Shown here: one piece after another, positions 16,479-24,232 of the stretch | Numbering within the stretch: the stretch's first letter is position 1 | Layout: each line of letters opens with the position of its first letter | NCBI GenBank assembly: GCA_002495065.1 | Contig: DADT01000075.1 | Coordinates: 1 to 35,644 of the forward strand | DNA from: Methanoregula sp. UBA471 | Lineage (GTDB): Archaea; Halobacteriota; Methanomicrobia; Methanomicrobiales; Methanospirillaceae | Direction of reading: 5' to 3' | DNA: 35,644 bases | The notes under the pieces: model-generated | Database searches by the model: none | What the model saw: only the letters and a program-made list of their open reading frames with translations | Told to the model about the DNA's origin: nothing | Made by a program: the position numbers and the translations under genes

Positions 16479-16573
16479 TGAGGGCTCCCCGCCTTGCCTC
16501 TCCGAGGCACGGCGGGGCAGTGCGGTATTTATAAATATGCTTATAGACACGGATCCGCCCTTTGCGGCGTTTC
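16479..16573 (+). repeat. Two-hairpin dispersed repeat, copy E
   Basis: The left arm keeps a perfect outer stem CCCCGCC/GGCGGGG and inner GCCTC-TCC-GAGGC but has lost the CAGG bulge of other copies. The right arm, starting at 16552, is reduced to a short CCGC-CCTTT-GCGG hairpin. It lies downstream of the minus-strand DUF1801 gene, in plus orientation. Confidence 0.8.
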
Positions 16574-16750
16574 AATGAGCTGAAAACTCCGACCCAGGCC
16601 TCTCAAGAGACCTTTGTGCGGATGGCAGTCGTACCTTTACATTTTCATCGTTCGGGTTTGAACTCCCGTTCATGCCCGTTTCTACTCAGCCATTATTCCC
16701 GGCACTTATGACGGATGGATTTGCCGGGAGCTGATTTGAGACATATTTCT

Positions 16751-17119
16751 TCATTTTTGTTTTTCACTATTTTCCTTTACCCGGTACCGGACAATCTTTC
16801 TCACCAGATCAAACGGGACTGGCTTATTTATCGGGAACTGGACGGTACCTTTTGAATGCTTATACGGAGGCAGTTCTTCCCTGAAAGCATCGATTGCAGA
16901 CGACCCCGGATAAAATCCGATATGGTGTTTATATGCTGCGAAATGCACCAGGTTGCCATGAAGCCTGAAGGTGGGCATCCCCCAGCTTATTGTTTCCTCC
17001 GCCTCGGGTGCTGTTTCTTTGATCACCCTCCGGAGTTCTTCCAGGATACCTCTGACCTGTTCCGGGAACCTGGCGATATACTCAGGTATGGTTGTGAAAT
17101 CACTTTCTGATGCTTCCAT
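16751..17119 (-). CDS. DUF1801 (YdhG-like) protein
   Basis: A 122-residue protein of the DUF1801 fold. The family core is visible as IPEYIARFPEQVRGILEELR, then ETAPEAEETISWGMPTFRLH, HIGFYPGSSAIDAFREELPP and the end motif KGTVQFPINKPVPFDLVRKI. Some bacterial members (YdhG, Fra) bind iron and are called iron chaperones; for this archaeal member no activity is shown. It is soluble and probably cytoplasmic. A GGGAG element lies about 11 nt before the ATG. It stands alone between repeat copy E and the alpha/beta hydrolase gene, on the same strand as the latter. Confidence 0.85.
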   Translation of the reverse strand: MEASESDFTTIPEYIARFPEQVRGILEELRRVIKETAPEAEETISWGMPTFRLHGNLVHFAAYKHHIGFYPGSSAIDAFREELPPYKHSKGTVQFPINKPVPFDLVRKIVRYRVKENSEKQK

Positions 17120-17265
17120 GTCACAATCTTCTCCCGGGTTACCGTTAATTATTTTTTCATAGAGGCATTCTCCCGCTCAAATAAGAAACGGTTCGGCAAC
17201 CCGTTCATGTCCCATGAGCTGCGATTGTGGAGATTGCTGACAGCTGTATGGAGACCGTGACTGGT

Positions 17266-18060
17266 TCACAGGTCTTGAAAAAACTCCACAAGGAGCGGTG
17301 CAAGGGCTTCCGCACTGACATCATGGGTCTGGCCATCCAGTATCTGAAGGCTTGCATTCGGCATGATGGTACTCAGGATTTCGGCAGTTGTCTTCATAAA
17401 CGGGAAACTGGCGCTCCCGCTCATTACCAGCACCGGCACGGTCACCCGTGCAACCAGGCCCGCGGGGACTGAGGCCTCCCGGCCAAGGATAGCCGTGTGG
17501 TCGTAGGCGAGGGTAGGGGCTGCGGCCTCCATCGCCGCCCAGACAGGGGATTTGCGCATGCCGGCTATCTGCCCTGCCGTCATCCCGGTATATTGCATAA
17601 AAAGGACTACCGCATCACCGCGGTTACCTTCAGCCAGAAGCGTGGTTAATCTTGATATGTAGCCTTTCCAGGCAGACTTCGCCTGCGGGTCATCGTTATA
17701 AGGCACTTCGTAGAGTGCAAGTTTTTTGATCCTGCTGCCAGGTTTTGCTGCTGAGTGCAGGGCCAGTGCCCCGCCGGATGAGTGGCCATAAAGGTACGCC
17801 TCACCGCCAGCTGCGTCGATCATTGCCTCAATGTCTTCGATCTCGCGTTCCACAGCATATGGCTGTGTGTCGCCACTGTCACCCTTGCCACGCCGGTCGT
17901 AGTTATAGACGGTGAAATCCTGTGCAAGCACCTCAACAAGGTGTGGCGTGGATGCGAAGTTTCGGTCGCTGAGTGCGCCAGACACGATGATGAGGGCTGG
18001 ACCTCTGCCATGCTTTTCATAGGCTAGTCTGGTGCCGTCCCGGGAAGTTACGGTGTTCAT
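17266..18060 (-). CDS. Alpha/beta hydrolase
   Basis: The ATG at 18060 (MNTVTSRDGTRLAYEKHGRG) gives 264 residues and the normal start of the fold; the in-frame 53-residue extension to 18219 is rich in Phe and resembles no domain. The oxyanion strand is PALIIVSGAL. The nucleophile elbow is GHSSGG (Ser94), and a C-terminal DGQTHDVS supplies the catalytic His. YDRRGKGDSGDT is typical of esterase and haloperoxidase-like members (Abhydrolase_6). The substrate is unknown. No membrane or export signal is seen with this start. It lies 146 nt upstream of the DUF1801 gene on the same strand. Confidence 0.85.
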   Translation of the reverse strand: MNTVTSRDGTRLAYEKHGRGPALIIVSGALSDRNFASTPHLVEVLAQDFTVYNYDRRGKGDSGDTQPYAVEREIEDIEAMIDAAGGEAYLYGHSSGGALALHSAAKPGSRIKKLALYEVPYNDDPQAKSAWKGYISRLTTLLAEGNRGDAVVLFMQYTGMTAGQIAGMRKSPVWAAMEAAAPTLAYDHTAILGREASVPAGLVARVTVPVLVMSGSASFPFMKTTAEILSTIMPNASLQILDGQTHDVSAEALAPLLVEFFQDL

Positions 18061-18489
18061 GCTGCTCAAAGGGCTCAACTCTGCATGGAATATCAAAAGG
18101 AAATGAATAAAATCGTTCCTGAAAAACAGGATTTGAAACACATTTTGAAATGATTCAGGTTTTCCAGAAGAGCCTGAACAGAAAACTGGTCCGGATGCCT
18201 GGTTCCAGGTGAGGTTCAAAGCGCCTTCATTAATCCCTTTTTTCCCGGTATTTCAGGTGGCTTCACCGGATACCAACTAAAGGTCGTCAGAGGTGTTTTG
18301 AAGTGAGGGGGGAGCATGTTATCCTCCGGAATAAAAGGATTATGAATGTCTGAAAACTCTTCTTGAGAAGAGGGAGAGATTTGAACGTTCGGTGATACCA
18401 TGCACGTGGAGATCGTGCCGTTGAGGACTCCCGGATTGAGAGGACGGCGCAATCCCAGCGCCGAGAGTGTATAACAGCATCCGCTTCAG
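18061..18489. other. Intergenic stretch between hydrolase and TPR genes
   Basis: No gene is supported here. The right part contains the GC hairpin at 18445-18463 listed separately. The left part would carry the hydrolase promoter, but I see no clear TATA box close to 18060. Confidence 0.35.
18445..18463 (-). terminator. Hairpin after the second TPR gene
   Basis: CGGCGC and GCGCCG form six perfect pairs around a 7-nt loop, 27 nt after the stop codon at 18490. No T-run follows, so the terminator role is only a guess. Confidence 0.35.
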
Positions 18490-20286
18490 CTATTTTCCGA
18501 GTTCTTTGAGGGCCACTTTTTTATTATTCCATGCACCCGCCAGCCGGGGGTTTATCTCAAGAGCTCTATCAAAGCAGACAAGTGCTTCCTCTCGTCTTCC
18601 GAGTTCTTTGAGGGCAACGCCTTTTGAGGTCCATGCATACGCATCCCGTGGGTCTATCTCGAGAGATTTATTATAGCACTGAATCGCTTCCTTATATTTC
18701 CCGAGTTCTTTTAAGGAAACTCCCATGTTGTACCACGCATCTACATCTCCCGGGTCCCGCTCAAGGACATGCCGGTAGCATGCCACCGCTTCCTCATAGC
18801 TCCCGAGTTCTTTCAGGGTGACTGCTTTGTTGTACCACGCGTCTACATCCTCCGGGTTCTGCTCGAGTACTTTCTGATAACAGGCGATTGCCAGCTGAGG
18901 TTTTCCCAGTTCACCATACGCAACTCCCTTGTTGTACCAGGCCTTGGAAATTCCCGGGTTTATCCCGAGAGCCGTATCGAAGCATGCAACTGCCTCCTCG
19001 TATTTTTCGAGTTCTTTGAGGGCAACGCCTTTGTTGAGCCATGCTCCCAGTAATTCCGGGTCGGTTTCGAGCGCTTTGTCATAGCATGCGATCGCCTCCT
19101 CATAGTCCCCGAGTTCTTTGAGGGCGACGCCCTTATTATTCCATGTTCCCCCCAACCCGGGATTTATCAGGAGTGCCTGATAGTAGCACCCGATTGCTTC
19201 CTCATATCTTCCGAGTTTATACAGGCCATTTCCCTTGTTGTTCCACGCATCAGATGATCCCGGGTTTATTGCCAGGGCCTTATCGTAGCATTCAAGGGTT
19301 TCTTCATAGCGTCCAAGTTTGCCCAGGGCAACTCCTTTGGTGTACCACGCGTCCGCATCCCCCGGGTCCCTGTTGAGCGCCTGATCAAAGCACCCAATCG
19401 CTTCCTCGTATTTTCCCAGCTCTTTTAAGGCAATGCCCTTGCAGGTCCATGCTGCCCCGATTTCCGGGTTTATCGCGAGTGCCCTGTCACAGCTTTCACA
19501 TGCATCCTCAAATTTACCGAGTTCTTTGAGGGCAAGTCCTCTGTTGAGCCATGCATACACCTCCCGGGGGTCTAATCCGAGAGCCGTATCATAGCACCCG
19601 ATTGCCTCCCCGGATTTTCCGAGTTCTCTCAGGGTTACGCCTTTGTTATACCAGGCACTGGCATTTTTCGGGTTTATCTCAAGAGCCTTATCGTAGCAGA
19701 CAAGGGCTTCCTGCGGCTTTCCCAGTTCACCAAACACAACTCCTCTGTTGTACCACGCGTCAGCATCACGGGAATCCGCAGCGAGAACCTTTTCATAGCA
19801 TTCCAGTGCTTCTTCATATCTTCCAAGTCTGACCAGGGTGACTCCTTTGTTGTACCAGGCCGTAGCATTTTTCGGGTTTATCCCGAGAGCCGTGGTGTAG
19901 CATACGACTGCTCCCTCATAGTTTCCAAGTTCAGTCAGGGCTACTCCTTTATTAGTCCAGGCTTCGCCTGATTTTGGATTTATTTCAATGGCCTTATCAT
20001 AGCACCCGGTTGAAGCTTCAAATTTGCCGAGGGCCTTCAGGGAAAGTCCTGCGTGGGTCCATGCATCCGCATCTTTCGGGTTCCTTTCAAGAGCTTTATT
20101 ATAGCACCCGATCGCGTCCTGATATTTTCCCAGCTCTTTCAGAGCACGTCCCTTGGAGCACAACGCATCAGCATCCCCCGGATCACGGTCGAGAGCATTA
20201 TCATAGCAATCAATCGCCTCCTCATATTTTCCCAGCTTGAAAAGGTCATTTCCCTTCGTGTTCCATGCATCGTCAGACCGCCTCAT
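18490..20286 (-). CDS. Giant TPR-repeat protein, 598 aa
   Basis: A second protein made almost only of TPRs, about 17 units with the same consensus as the 670-residue protein at 4993-7005 (AWYNKGVALKELGKYEEAI, CYDKALEINP). It lacks a signal peptide and any other domain; the function is presumably scaffolding. The N terminus (MRRSDDAWNTKGNDLFKLGK) starts within the first helix. The C terminus is odd: the protein stops at AWNNKKVALKELGK, after the first helix of a repeat, without a capping helix, and the DNA beyond the stop does not continue the repeat. An AGGAGTTGAT ribosome site lies about 9 nt before the ATG. Its upstream region matches that of the other giant TPR gene. Confidence 0.9.
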   Translation of the reverse strand: MRRSDDAWNTKGNDLFKLGKYEEAIDCYDNALDRDPGDADALCSKGRALKELGKYQDAIGCYNKALERNPKDADAWTHAGLSLKALGKFEASTGCYDKAIEINPKSGEAWTNKGVALTELGNYEGAVVCYTTALGINPKNATAWYNKGVTLVRLGRYEEALECYEKVLAADSRDADAWYNRGVVFGELGKPQEALVCYDKALEINPKNASAWYNKGVTLRELGKSGEAIGCYDTALGLDPREVYAWLNRGLALKELGKFEDACESCDRALAINPEIGAAWTCKGIALKELGKYEEAIGCFDQALNRDPGDADAWYTKGVALGKLGRYEETLECYDKALAINPGSSDAWNNKGNGLYKLGRYEEAIGCYYQALLINPGLGGTWNNKGVALKELGDYEEAIACYDKALETDPELLGAWLNKGVALKELEKYEEAVACFDTALGINPGISKAWYNKGVAYGELGKPQLAIACYQKVLEQNPEDVDAWYNKAVTLKELGSYEEAVACYRHVLERDPGDVDAWYNMGVSLKELGKYKEAIQCYNKSLEIDPRDAYAWTSKGVALKELGRREEALVCFDRALEINPRLAGAWNNKKVALKELGK

Positions 20287-20360
20287 TCGGGTATCAACTC
20301 CTGTTTTTTCAAAGATGCTGCAAAGTCCCGTTGTGCCTTGTGCTCTGTGTGCTGTTTCCA

Positions 20361-20444
20361 GCTTATATCCATATAAACCTATATTATCACTCAGGTCTGG
20401 ATATGCTGCCTTATTAACTCAGGGTATCAAAAATGTTGTTTTTT
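20361..20444 (-). promoter_or_regulatory. Upstream region shared with the first TPR gene
   Basis: The minus strand carries a TATA-like GTTTATATGG (about 20368-20378), some 85 nt before the ATG at 20286. The block at 20418-20444 (CTCAGGGTATCAAAAATGTT, G and T6 on the plus strand) corresponds to 7119-7144 upstream of the other giant TPR gene. The rest of 20445-20631 holds no gene I can support. Confidence 0.5.
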
Positions 20445-20631
20445 ACTACGGGAAGCAGCCTGTGCCACGAGCACATCCGTTCAGGTTATTTCTGCTGGTG
20501 GAGAGGTTGTAGCCCTGAAAAGCGTGAAGAAGTAATTCGCTTGATGAAGCGTTACCCTTTGATTCGTTAAGAGGACGTTTTGACTCAGAAGTTTTACTCC
20601 CGCGAGTTGTGGTCAAAAAAACGTTAATCAA

Positions 20632-21369
20632 TTATGGATATAATTTTAGAAGGCCGGTTATATCGGCGTTTTCCAGGGTTATTTTTGCGGTATCCCCTTC
20701 ATATGAGTAGCCATACATGGTAACATCCTTACACGAATCGGTATACAAATCACCGAGACCCAGGGTATGTCCGATTTCATGGGTGGCGATGTTCTGCAGG
20801 TCCATATACGGGTTCTCAACGGTTGGATCCCAGGTAAAGTCGGTATCAAATAAGATATCACTTTCAACCGCCCATTTCGTCCGTCCCAGCGTATACCATG
20901 TGCTTGTGACAGCGATTACCCCTTCCGTAGAATAATCTCCAAAGGTAACAAGATTAACGGAATCACGCTGGCCCCAGGTTTTGCCACTTACTTGGGGAAA
21001 TGTGTCGGAAAATAACTTCTGAGCGGTTTCATGATCCCAGGTATATGCAGATGATACAATGGTTGAGGAGAATTCTTGAAAGTCACTTTCCTGGATAGAA
21101 TATTGAATCTCCCCGCCCCACTTATACCCTAATAGTTTGTAACAGGTATCGGTCTTTGGCGGCCTGGCCTTATCTATTGATTTCGCGTAATGAATATGCG
21201 TAACCTTTACCAGACCTGCATCTTTCCCTTTCCCGAACTCGACAATCATCGTCGGTTTATCCCCGTTATCAGGGATGCCTTTCAATTCAACAGCGTACGC
21301 TGCACCTGGTATGACACAGATCAGCAGCACCACGATAAAACAACACAGCACAATTTTTCCCATTCTCAT
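20632..21369 (-). CDS. Secreted metzincin-type zinc protease
   Basis: With the ATG at 21369 the product has 245 residues and starts with a clear signal peptide (MRMGKIVLCCFIVVLLICVI, then PGAAYA before the likely cleavage). In-frame ATGs at 21363, 21378, 21399 and 21489 are possible starts; ribosome sites are weak. The catalytic motif is THEIGHTLGLGDLY: His197, Glu198, His201 and, as third ligand, Asp207 in place of the usual His. This is the HExxHxxGxxD form seen in snapalysin-like and some matrixin-like enzymes. A Met-turn (DVTMYGYSY, Met218) follows. The enzyme is expected outside the cell and may trim surface or external proteins. It is transcribed alone. Confidence 0.8.
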   Translation of the reverse strand: MRMGKIVLCCFIVVLLICVIPGAAYAVELKGIPDNGDKPTMIVEFGKGKDAGLVKVTHIHYAKSIDKARPPKTDTCYKLLGYKWGGEIQYSIQESDFQEFSSTIVSSAYTWDHETAQKLFSDTFPQVSGKTWGQRDSVNLVTFGDYSTEGVIAVTSTWYTLGRTKWAVESDILFDTDFTWDPTVENPYMDLQNIATHEIGHTLGLGDLYTDSCKDVTMYGYSYEGDTAKITLENADITGLLKLYP

Positions 21370-21775
21370 AAGGCACATCCGGAATAGTATGTGATACATC
21401 TTTCCTGGTTGATAAAAAATTATGCATTGCGCTGATGCCTTGCCATCGGGATTTATTTGATAAAAGGTGTATGGAGATGCTGATTTCATGTATCTTTCTC
21501 CATGATCGTTCTTTGATGTTTGTGTGGCCGTCCCAAGGATTGAGTGTCATAATTCCTCTGATTCATCCTAAGCCTTCCTGAATCATCGTGGTTCAGAAAA
21601 TACAAGATCGGATATCGGTGGGGACAATCGGATCAGTGGGGACTCCTGACCTTCCCGCTTTCCGGCGGGATTTCCCCCTCCGCCTTTTCATGCAATTCGG
21701 GGGGTTACCCGAAAAATCCCATTTTTTGAATGAATGGAAATTACCAGTATGTATCAGATAATTAAAAAAAGTGGA
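21370..21775. other. Intergenic stretch, no gene seen
   Basis: It contains the protease upstream region and a GC hairpin TCCCGC-TTTCCG-GCGGGA at about 21654-21671, which lies downstream of the dCTP deaminase gene (minus strand) and may help to end its transcript. No small ORF has a convincing ribosome site. Confidence 0.35.
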
Positions 21776-22330
21776 TTATCTCTTCCTGTTCGCATGATAC
21801 CGCGACAACGTCGCCTGACGCTGGTCAAGGTACTTCGCATCGCTTTTCCGGTAATAGGGGTTTTCTGCCCGCTCGGTCGTGTAAAAGACCAGCTGGCCGA
21901 TCGGCATACCCGCGTATACCTTTACCGGGCGTGCGTTGACATTTGCCATCTCAAGCGTGATCGTGCCCCGGAAACCCGCATCGATCCAGCCACCGGTCTG
22001 GTGCAGGGTGACTCCGAGCCGGGCGATGCTCGACTTGCCTTCAATCGTGGCAACGATATTATCCGGCAGTTCAATGCACTCCAGCGTTTCGGCCAGGACG
22101 AACTGGCCGGGATTGAGGATGAATGTGTCTGCATGAGTCTCCTCAACATCCGAAGAGACACTGTCCGTATCGTAGGGGTCGATCACCTCGCTGCTGCCCT
22201 TATACCAGACAAAATGGTTTCCCAGGCGGATATCCACGGAGTTGGGTTGCACCAGTTTCGGGTCGTACGGGTCGATCCTGATATGGCCCCTGGCGATGCG
22301 GTCCAGGAGCTGCCAGTCCACGAGAATCAT
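21776..22330 (-). CDS. dcd: dCTP deaminase
   Basis: From ATG 22330 (MILVDWQLLDRIARGHIRID) the product has 184 residues, normal for the family; the upstream in-frame ATG at 22360 adds ten unlike residues. It converts dCTP to dUTP for thymidylate synthesis, and some archaeal members go on to dUMP (DCD-DUT). The dUTPase-fold motifs are present: QPNSVDIRLG (28-37), ATIEGKSSIARLGV (94-107) and GWIDAGFRGTITLEM (114-128) with the catalytic Glu127. The C-terminal tail (KYLDQRQATLSRYH) closes over the active site. HQTGG has Gly where most members have Ala. Mono- or bifunctionality cannot be settled from sequence alone. The gene stands alone, 234 nt left of the ACP gene. Confidence 0.93.
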   Translation of the reverse strand: MILVDWQLLDRIARGHIRIDPYDPKLVQPNSVDIRLGNHFVWYKGSSEVIDPYDTDSVSSDVEETHADTFILNPGQFVLAETLECIELPDNIVATIEGKSSIARLGVTLHQTGGWIDAGFRGTITLEMANVNARPVKVYAGMPIGQLVFYTTERAENPYYRKSDAKYLDQRQATLSRYHANRKR

Positions 22331-22564
22331 TGATCTGACATGTGGGTGCTGCCGGTTCATTATGGCTTCGTAACGACGAAACAGAACCGTACGATAATAT
22401 CCTGCAATACATCTTCACGGTGGAAAACATCCCCGTTCCTGAAAAAAGAGATGCTGGAGGAACAAAATAATAATGTAAAAAAATTTGACGTTTGGATGAC
22501 CAGGCACGGACGATACAATTCTGTCAGATCTATTATACCATAAAATCCAGCAGAGTTTTTACCT

Positions 22565-22813
22565 TCAGCCTTTTTTTAAGGTTATAATCGACTGACGGAT
22601 CCCGGACAGGGTATCAAAATTTTCAGTAGTTATCATTTCCAGAGGAATTTCGATGGAATATTTCCCTTCAAGGAAATCAATCATCTGAAGTAAGGTGATC
22701 GAATCAATGACACCTGTTTCCGATAACGAGTCATTTTCCTGTAATGTACTGTTATCCTCCAGAAATCCCTGCGTTTTTAAAAATTCCAGTATATCCCCGA
22801 GAATATCGTTCAT
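22565..22813 (-). CDS. Acyl carrier protein
   Basis: An 82-residue acidic four-helix protein with the phosphopantetheine attachment site GVIDSITLLQMIDFLEGKYS (Ser38 in D-S-I, normally D-S-L). The third-helix signature IEIPLEMITTENFDTLSGI is also typical. ACPs carry acyl or aminoacyl groups as thioesters. Archaea generally lack ACP-dependent fatty acid synthesis, so this is probably an acquired, special-purpose ACP serving a surface-glycan or secondary pathway. The coding sequence is visibly A/T-richer than thrS or copB. It is head-to-head with the NAD-synthetase-like gene, 95 nt apart. No phosphopantetheinyl transferase, acyl-ACP ligase or ketosynthase is present in the window. Confidence 0.9.
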   Translation of the reverse strand: MNDILGDILEFLKTQGFLEDNSTLQENDSLSETGVIDSITLLQMIDFLEGKYSIEIPLEMITTENFDTLSGIRQSIITLKKG

Positions 22814-22908
22814 GGTGGTTCACATCGACTGAAGTGGTAAGGAAAATATTTAAATAAAGTGTTTGGTATAGTCTTTCTCATAAGTTATATAAAAAAATAT
22901 GGTGAACC
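22814..22908. promoter_or_regulatory. Divergent promoter region of ACP and NadE-like genes
   Basis: A 95-bp A/T-rich spacer. AATATTTAAATAAA at 22844-22857 could serve as TATA box in either direction. TTATATAAA (22885-22893) lies close before the NadE-like ATG, and GGTGA at 22902-22906 is its ribosome site. Joint control of both genes is likely. Confidence 0.5.
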
Positions 22909-23904
22909 ATGGCTGACAGAACCTTTGAAAACGGGTTTGACCTGAAAAAAGAGATGCTCAGAGACAGCGAAGAGCTCAAAGAAAAATTATCAACATTTAT
23001 CCGGCAAACCGCTCGCGATCTGTTCAGAAAAGATGGCATTGTCATCGGAGTTTCAGGGGGGGTCGATTCTGCAGTTATTGCCGCTCTGTCTGTTGAAGCA
23101 CTGGGTCCGGAGCGGGTGTACGGCCTGGTCCTTCCGGAAAAGGAGTCGTCTCCTTCCAGCAGGGAACTGGGGATAGACCTGTGCAATGCGTTAAGAATCA
23201 GCTATAGCGAAGTCCCCATCACTCCCATGCTGGAGGCATTCAATATCTATGCCAGAAAAGAATCGCTCATTTCCGAACTTTTCCCCCGGTTTGATCCGTC
23301 GTCCCATACCACATCCTTATCCCGACCCCCGATGATTGCCGGTGAAGAACTTCTCAACATACCGTCACTTCACCTGTTGAAAAACGGAAAGACCATCGGC
23401 ACAAAACGGCTGTCCATGCAACAGTTTTTTACGGTGCTCAGCCTGCAGAATGTGAAACAGAGAACAAGGATGATAGTTGAATACATGTATGCCGAGAAAA
23501 TGAATTATGCAGTCTGCGGGACTACCAACAAAACCGAATTGCTGACAGGATTTTTCGTGAAGTATGGCGACGGAGGCGTTGACCTGGAACCTATTGCAAA
23601 CTGCTACAAATCACAGGTCTATAAACTTGCAGAACTGCTGCATGTTGACCAGCGGATCATAGCCCGGGCACCAAGCCCTGATACCTGGAGTCATTATACA
23701 TCGGATGAAGAAGTGTCGCTGAGGATACCCTATGATATTCTCGACCAGCTCCTGTATGCCGATGAACATCACATTCCCCCTGATATTATCGAAAGGAATA
23801 CGAAACTCAGTAAACGCCAGATCGAATCGGCATACAAGCATATTCACAGTCTGAAGAATGCTGCCCGCAGTATCCAGGCATCCCCTCCCGTATACCTGGG
23901 ATAA
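22909..23904 (+). CDS. NAD-synthetase-like ATP pyrophosphatase
   Basis: A 331-residue N-type ATP pyrophosphatase. It has the PP-loop IGVSGGVDSAVIAALS (SGGVDSA at 49-55) and the NadE-specific block CGTTNKTELLTGFFVKYGDG (203-221), then DLEPIANCYKSQVYKLAELL, APSPDTW and a C-terminal SDEEVSLRIPYDILDQLL. NadE amidates nicotinate adenine dinucleotide with ammonia, through an adenylated carboxylate. Compared with the usual 250-280 residues this protein carries about 60 extra residues (about 118-178). Its placement head-to-head with an ACP gene and beside glycan genes suggests it amidates another carboxylate. There is no glutaminase domain, so it would use free ammonia or a partner. Housekeeping NadE remains the alternative. 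Confidence 0.85.
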   Translation: MADRTFENGFDLKKEMLRDSEELKEKLSTFIRQTARDLFRKDGIVIGVSGGVDSAVIAALSVEALGPERVYGLVLPEKESSPSSRELGIDLCNALRISYSEVPITPMLEAFNIYARKESLISELFPRFDPSSHTTSLSRPPMIAGEELLNIPSLHLLKNGKTIGTKRLSMQQFFTVLSLQNVKQRTRMIVEYMYAEKMNYAVCGTTNKTELLTGFFVKYGDGGVDLEPIANCYKSQVYKLAELLHVDQRIIARAPSPDTWSHYTSDEEVSLRIPYDILDQLLYADEHHIPPDIIERNTKLSKRQIESAYKHIHSLKNAARSIQASPPVYLG

Positions 23905-24232
23905 GCACTGGAGAAATTCCTTTAAGGTATTTTTCGAAGATACTGGAGAAATCGCTGAGTTCTCCGGAGTACCCCACTGAGCTAACGAGAAGCACTGTGC
24001 GCCATCTTCCTCGTCTCTTCAAGGATTCTCCGGGCAGGAAATGGTTTTTAACAACCTGTCCAGGCAGGGTTTCCTGCACGGTCTCTCCGAAAAGCGGTAA
24101 ACCAAAGCAGGTTAAATAATAATGCCGTCCATATTCTCTTAAAATGAAAAGATTCCCCGTTGATCGCCCGGGGTGTCATCTTCCGATACCTGTGACAAAG
24201 GAACCAACAACCACACCTGGCACGGTAAGATC
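23905..24232. other. Intergenic stretch before the deacetylase gene
   Basis: After the NadE-like stop there is a GGAGAA/TTCTCC hairpin at about 23944-23964. A TTAAATAATA box at about 24114-24123 could drive the deacetylase gene. A minus-strand ORF across this stretch overlaps the NadE-like gene and has no family features. Confidence 0.35.

Noticed and set aside
23807..24079. 90-codon minus-strand ORF after the NadE-like gene
   Set aside because: It overlaps the conserved C terminus of the NadE-like gene and has no recognisable features or ribosome site.
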